This document shows positions 45,694-53,240 of a DNA stretch of 53,240 nucleotides, one piece after another. The stretch covers positions 1 through 53,240 of the forward strand of contig JAMYWO010000272.1 in NCBI GenBank assembly GCA_024220525.1. The letters are read 5' to 3'. Under the pieces are notes generated by a model that did no database searches, was not told the origin of the DNA, and worked only from the letters and a program-made list of their open reading frames with translations. Origin of the DNA: Cochliopodium minus (taxonomy: Eukaryota; Discosea; Himatismenida; Cochliopodiidae). The position numbers and the translations under genes are program-made. The number at the start of each line of letters is the position of its first letter. Positions within the stretch are counted from its first letter, which is position 1.

Positions 45694-48314
45694 TTAAAAA
45701 TATTAATTTGAATTTAATTTACTATCATTATGTGGGCTAGTGATGTTAGAAGCTTAGGAGGCAAGCTGGTGAGAAAGCTAGAGTTGGGAATTCTTTCGAA
45801 ATCTTTGCATATGGTACGGAGACAAAGAGAGGTGAGGGTTTGCGGTAACAGGTTAGTTTCCAAGAGGAAAACTTCTATTGGTTCCTTTGTTTCTTCTTCA
45901 ATCTCCTTTGAAAACCTATTTTTTAAAAAAATAAATAAATAAAATCAATAAAATTTAAAAAATGATTAGAAAAATAAATAATAAATAAATCAAAAAAAAA
46001 AATTGAAAATAAAAATAAAAATAAAATAAAATAATAAAATAAAAATAAAAATAAAAATAAAATAAAAAAAATTATAGAAAATAAAAATAAAAATAAAATA
46101 AAATAAAAAAATCAAACAGGAAATAAAAAAAATCAAAAAAATAATAGAAAATAAGTAAAAAAGTGGTTTACAAAAAAATTACCAAAAGAAAAATATTTTT
46201 TCATCGACCAAATATGCATGTGAATAGAACATTGAAGATGGATAAATTCCTAGAGAAAGATGTGAAAATATTAAACCATAATTTTTTTTTTACCATTCAC
46301 TTTAGGGACTGTCCAACTCATGTCTTCCAAATTTAGAATGGCTTCTTCATTTTTTTTTCCAATAGCCAGTACAACCCCACCTATGGGAATAGGCAATATC
46401 TAAACAAAAAATTTAAAAAATAAAAATATCAAAAATAAAAAATATTAAAAAATAAAAAATATTAAAAAATAAAAAATATCAAAAAATAAAAAATATTAAA
46501 AAATAAAAATATTAAAAAATAAAAAATATTAAAAATAAAAATAATAAAAAAAAAGAATAAATAAATAAAGAAAAATTGAAATTTTTTTATACATTCGATT
46601 CAGAAATTTCCGAATCTCCTTCTAGAAAGTCGCTTAAGTCCGTTTTATAAGGAGGGAACCTCCAAAGAAGACTCTTGGTGTTCAAAATAAACAAATCGGT
46701 GTTTATATCATCTCCTCCCTTTAAACCTCCCTGAAAACCAAGAAATATAAAAATCAAATAAAAAAATAAAAAATAAAATAAAATTTTTTAAAAAAAATGA
46801 TTAATTGAAAAACTTTTAAAAAAAGCAAACCATAATATACAAGTTTTCTTCTACACTCCAAGACTGGTGGATGAACAATTCGCTTGGTTTGGAGCCAACT
46901 GTAAGAGGTGTGATGTCCTCTATTTTGAAGTTGTCGAGATCAAACCTCAGAATGTTCTTTGAAAAGGTTGTGTCTTCCATAGCCCCTCCGAAAATGTAAC
47001 ACTTTCCCTCGATGTAATTACAACTAATAAAAAATGGATTTTTAATAAAAAAAATAATTTTTAATAAATTTTTAAAGTAAATAAAAAATAAAAAACAAAT
47101 TGTATTGAAAAAAAATTTTGTTCAAAAAAAATTAATATTACCTATGCCCATAACTATATTAAATTGACATGAAATCTTTGATTTTTAAAATTAATAAAAA
47201 AATTATCAGTTACACTCCGTTTGGAGCCTCAACATCCAATTTTTTCCAAGTGTTCATATTCAAATCAAAAATCTTGATTTGTCAGTTTTTAGAAATAAAA
47301 TTAAAAAAAATTAAAAAAATTAAAAATAAAAATTTAACATATAAATCCCTGTACATTCTTTCCTCATCATTGTCCTTTTTAAAAAATTTTTCATTTAAAA
47401 AAATCAAAAACGTATTTTTAGGAAGAGTACCATTCCACCGTATCTATTTTTTAAATTTTTAATTATATATTTTAAAGTTCAAAAAAAAAAAAACTTTACA
47501 ACAAAAGTTTTGAATTTCCAACATATGTTAGAGTTTGACCTTTAAAACATTTTTAAAAAATCAAAAAGGGTAAAATATAAACTTACCAGCTCTTGGGGTT
47601 GGAATATCTCCTTTTATTCCAGTTATTTCTACCCATGACATGGTTTTAGTGTCGAATTTATGTAAATCATTCAATGTCTTGTGCGATATTTTGGAATATC
47701 CTCCGAATAGATATACGCAGTTGTCATCTGGTGTAATACATGAGCTGCTCAAGTATCTTGGGCTTGGTCTGATACCATAAACCTAAAAAATCAAAAGAAA
47801 ATCATATAATTTTCGTTATTTCATATAAAATCCGAGGACATTTAATATTCTGGAATAATTAAATTAAACATTTTTGTTGAAAAAATTCATCTGCATTATA
47901 GATAATTTTTTGGCCTTTTTAAATTATTTTTGCTTTGATGTTTTCTATAAATATTTTCCAGAATGAATAGATTTATTTTACCATTGGAACACTCCAATTG
48001 ATTTCTATAATCTCTGATTTTTTGAAATCATTTCCATCCTCCTTGGATGAATCAAAATCATCATCATTATAGTCTTCCCCTCCATCTTCCCAATTCACTC
48101 TATTGTTATTTTGCTGATTATTTTCATTTCCTCTGTTGTTCTGATGATTATCATTTTGTTCATTTTCAATCCCCATCTCGTTTTGCAGCTGCTTTGCTAA
48201 TTCGATATCTTCATTCAATTGCTCTTGTTGTTCTTCCATAAAATGGTTCTCTACGTGTTGTTCTATAGATTGTTGATCTATCATTTTGCCACAAATAGGA
48301 CATTCTGACGACAT
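44445..48314 (-). CDS. Zinc finger (UBZ-like) - kelch - leucine-rich repeat protein
   Basis: About fourteen small exons on the minus strand. The first (48314-47980) has an N-terminal zinc finger (CPICGKMIDQQSIEQHVENH, C-x2-C and H-x3-H, like ubiquitin-binding UBZ fingers) and an Asn/Asp/Glu-rich linker. Roughly six kelch blades follow: SPRYLSSSCITPDDNCVYLF; QTLTYVGNSKLLL then YGGMVLF; GKCYIFGGAMEDTTFSKNIL; WSVEENLYIMGGLKGG; ILPIPIGGVVLAIGKKNEEA; SHAYLVDEKIFFF. The next exons (45915 downward) switch to leucine-rich repeats: LPQTLTSLCLRTICKDFERI, NKLMSLSLRGCKNIKSDGF, FGELNSLDLHGTKVGDEDFL, KSIKYLILDGNNIS, CPSVEFLSLQGCQQIN, ending in a basic tail at TAG. The kelch-to-LRR intron (about 45916-46191) keeps phase 2 on both sides. 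Kelch and LRR domains often select substrates for cullin ligases; that role is inference. Two adjacent genes remain possible. Confidence 0.7.
46400..46560. repeat. Imperfect A/T tandem repeats in an intron
   Basis: Variable copies of a unit like AAATATTAAAAAATAA fill an intron between two kelch-coding exons. Confidence 0.75.
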
Positions 48315-48582
48315 GTTATTAAAGATTCTAATAATTTTTTTATTTAATTTTTATTCAATTTCATCAACTCAAAAAAGAGAAATCAAAAGGATGATTTGAA
48401 CATGATCTCACCATAAACAAATTCTAGAAATTTTTCATTGATTTTAATTACTTTTTTTTTTGGGGATATTTCGTGTTTAGTGTAAATCTTTAATATCTTC
48501 CAATTCATTTAGATTCCAAATCCAAATATTTGTTTAAAGGAAAAATATATATAAAAAAAAAAATTGAGAAAGAACTTAGAAA

Positions 48583-50601
<2,019 letters not shown>

Positions 50602-50796
50602 ACAATCTATTTTTTTTGTCATTATAATTCATTAATGATTTTAAAATTAAATTATTTTTATTTAATTTTTTTTTTGAACATTTTAATTGTTAAATTCAAT
50701 TTCTGATTTGATCCTTTTGCACTAAATATTGTTTTATCTTTTCTCTCATGAACTCAATGTAAAAGGATAAATAAATAAAATAAATATATTAAAAAA

Positions 50797-53240
50797 ATGG
50801 TAAATTCCTTTTCTTTTTTACCATCTTGCAGTTCTCATTTTTTAAAAAAAACTCATTTTTTAGGGTAATAATCAAAACAAATATATCTCAGATCCTTTGA
50901 AATCACGTAAATTGATCACCAATGTGTGGAAAGATAGGGATAAAGGGACGAAAATAGTTCAGAAAAATCTCAATAAGATCCTGATTGGTAATTTTACTCT
51001 TGCAAAAAAAAAAAGCTTTCAATTAACATTATTATAAATAATTCTTACAAATTGCCAAAATAAATTAATATTAACAAAATATAGCATATGATGAGGGCAA
51101 AAAGGGATATTTAAATGAAAATGAAGCCAAAAGATATATCGACGATCTATTGCAAGAAACAGGATTAAGGGAACAAGTATTGGAAGAGGGAAGAAATAAA
51201 GCGCAAGATGAAAACATAAAATTCGATTCTGATCAACACTATCGGGAATATGTTAATGATGTATATGCTACAATGAATACACAGAACGATCATAAGATAA
51301 AGAAGGAAAGTTTGCTTGCTCCTAACAGCGAATTGAGCGAGAAGATGACTACCTTATCTTTGGAATTGAATAGAAAGAAGAATAATCGTAATAATAGATT
51401 GCTTAAAAGCTCAAATCTAAAACAGAGTACCTTGCAACCGAAATCAGAAATTATGAAACGTAAAATGCTTCAATTCTGTTATTTTTATGTTTTTATATTT
51501 TCGTAAATTAGATATATATTCATATAAATCGAAATGATGTTTCTTGTCCATTTTGTTTATATTCAAGAAATGGTGATATAATTAAGATATATTAATTTTC
51601 ATATGAATAAATAATAAATTATTAAGAGATATCTAAGAATATTAATATTATTATCTCATATTAAAAATATCCTTTAAACCTTATAAAAAGAATGCCTATT
51701 GGAGTGTGGGAGAGCGGGAAAATCAGAGACAGAGGGATACTGTTCTGAGTGCTTCATCATAGTGCAAGAAAGCATTTCCTCGAAGCAAAAAGAAAAAAAG
51801 CCTCCTAAAATAGAGCCCAAGGAAGACTCCCCCGAAGTACAAGTGAAGCCGATCGAAGAGAAGAAGCCTGTCGTAAAAAAACCTCCCAAGAAGGTCGAGC
51901 CTGAAAAAGATAATGAAAAGGACGATGTGGATATCAAGACTGACTCTGAAAATTCCGACGACGATGATGAGGATGAGGAAGAAGATGGATCCAGCGCATC
52001 TGGTAAAAAATTTATTTAAAGTTTTTTTTTTTTAATACAAATTTTTTCTTATTTATTTTAAAACACATATTTTTAATTTTTGAAATATTGGTTTTTTAGT
52101 TTTGTTTTTGATTTTGTTTTCTATTTTTTGTTATTAGTTTTATTTTTTTTTTATTTTTATTTTTTTTTTGTTTTTTTATTTCTTATTTTCAATTGGTTAA
52201 TTTTTTTACTTTTAAATTTATTTTTTATTACTTCTAATCTTAAATTTAACAAGGGGAATTTGATGAAAGCAACCTTATGTACGAAGTAACCAAGGAAAAA
52301 GAAATGATGTTCACCATTGTCAAGAAGAAAGATGTCGAAAAATTCATGAACGAAGTTATAGAGGAGCTTGTCTCCCTCGTGGGCATGCCCTCTGAGAAAG
52401 TTGGTTTGTTGTTGCAACAGTTTAAGTGGGATGACAACCATCTCAAGTCTAATTACTTTTCCAACATGGTCGAGTACTTGAAGAAAGCAGGTATTGAACA
52501 AGAACCTGTTGTTCCTGACAAAGACAGAGACTTGGATGAAGAAGTTGGTGAGTGGCATTAAAATTATTTTTGTTTCTTTTTAATTTTATTCATTTTATTT
52601 TTATTTTTTATTTTTTATTTATTATTTTATTCATTTTGATTATATTTATTGTTTTATTTTTGAATTTTGATTTTTTTAAAGATTATCTTACATTTTTTAT
52701 TTTTTCTATTTTTATTTTATTTATTTATTTTAAAACTTTAATTTTTATTTTCTGATTTTTTTATTTTTTTGATTTTTTATTGATTCTTATTTTTTAAAAA
52801 ATATTATTTATATTTATTATTTTTCATTTTTATTTTATTTTGTTTTATATTTATTTTTTGGATATTTTCTTACTATTTTGAACACCAAAGACTGCAACAT
52901 TTGTTTTGATGAAATGCCTATAAGAGATACCTATGCTCTTGATTGTGGCCATGAATTTTATTGCAAGGGTTGCTGGAGAGACAACTTGTCCCAACTCTCT
53001 AACTCCAGTGCACTCGAAATGTTGGAAGCAAAATGTAAAATGAATTTATTTTTTATTTTTTATTTTTTATTTTTTATTTTTTATTTTATTTATTTTTTAT
53101 TCATTTTTTTATTGTTATTGTTATTTTTTTTTTATTTTTTTTTTAAAGGTATGAAGACTGGTTGCAACACAAAGTTGACTTCATTGGACTGGAAGAAAAA
53201 TGCTGACCCAAAAGACTTTGAGAGATTCAAATATTTTTAC
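50797..53240 (+). CDS. Ariadne-type RBR E3 ubiquitin ligase, 5' part (continues at base 1)
   Basis: First part of a RING-between-RING ubiquitin ligase whose second half lies at 1-2232. Exons read: ATG at 50797-50799, interrupted at once by an intron (50800-50863); 50864 to a GTAATT donor near 50987; about 51085-51459; 51691-52002; 52254-52547; 52891-53034; and 53149 to the end. The mature N-terminus starts MGNNQNKY, a possible myristoylation site. A degenerate EF-hand-like loop (DEGKKGYLNENE) follows. The exon at 51691 encodes an A20-type zinc finger (C-x3-C-x11-C-x2-C, ending GYCSEC), then a Lys/Glu/Pro-rich stretch and an acidic run. The exon at 52254 carries the UBA-like helix set of Ariadne proteins (LLLQQFKWDDNHL). 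The exon at 52891 holds RING1 (CNICFDE, then CGHEFYCKGCW). The link between the EF-hand-like part and the A20 exon is inferred from matching intron phase (51460-51690) and from the lack of a usable ATG in front of the A20 exon. Alternatively, 50797-51537 is a separate small gene ending at TGA after a 52-bp intron. Confidence 0.8.
53041..53092. repeat. (TTTTTTA)n array in an intron
   Basis: Tandem copies of a 7-bp T-rich unit inside the 53035-53148 intron of the Ariadne-type gene, the complement of the unit seen at 4484-4546. Confidence 0.8.
53164..53240. repeat. Terminal direct repeat, right copy
   Basis: Right-hand copy of the 77-base end overlap, identical to bases 1-77. After removing one copy the circular length is 53,163 bp. 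Confidence 0.97.

Overview
This is nuclear DNA from an AT-rich, intron-dense unicellular eukaryote. Nearly every gene is broken by short GT-AG introns made almost only of A and T (donors mostly GTAAA/GTAAG). The proteins are eukaryotic: Ariadne RBR ubiquitin ligase, major vault protein, exosome RRP41, TMEM63/OSCA channel, PB1 and PX domains. Some carry Asn/Gln-rich tracts. Genuine stops are TAA, TAG and TGA, so the standard code applies. The gene set suggests an amoeboid protist (amoebozoan or heterolobosean type), but I cannot name the lineage. The dimethylglycine/sarcosine dehydrogenase-type enzyme argues for a mitochondrion.

The first and last 77 bases are identical, and a single gene runs off the end and back in at the start in frame. 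Trimmed of the overlap, the contig is a circle of 53,163 bp. It could be a real circular molecule (extrachromosomal circle or minichromosome), a tandem repeat unit, or a closed assembly path.

Layout: an Ariadne-type ligase crosses the junction (50797-53240 then 1-2232, +). A Sel1-repeat protein follows (2449-3317, +). A minus-strand block runs from 3546 to 18791: a membrane-anchored protein apparently joined to the C-terminal TPRs of APC8/CDC23, a Stealth-family sugar-phosphate transferase, two paralogous PB1-membrane-UBA proteins flanking HMG-CoA synthase, and an ABCG transporter with an extra membrane module. Plus-strand genes occupy 18957-27697: a PX-domain/quinone-oxidoreductase fusion with many frameshifts, RRP41, and a TMEM63/OSCA channel with several breaks. 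Then come a small secreted protein, major vault protein and an unrecognised Asn-rich protein (minus), a second small secreted protein, a DNAJC7-like TPR/J protein, a dimethylglycine/sarcosine dehydrogenase-family enzyme and a small beta-rich protein (plus), a zinc finger-kelch-LRR protein (minus), and IMP dehydrogenase (plus).

There are no operons; genes are separate transcription units. Several have ubiquitin-linked domains (RBR, UBA/PB1, UBZ-like finger, APC8-type TPR). The most unusual content is the circularity, the membrane-anchored PB1/UBA pair, the fusions (EF-hand-like/A20/RBR, PX/oxidoreductase, zinc finger/kelch/LRR), and the six-helix block inside the ABCG protein. Clusters of homopolymer-type indels warn that some stretches may be poorly polished sequence. 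All exon structures were read by eye from splice motifs and reading-frame phase.
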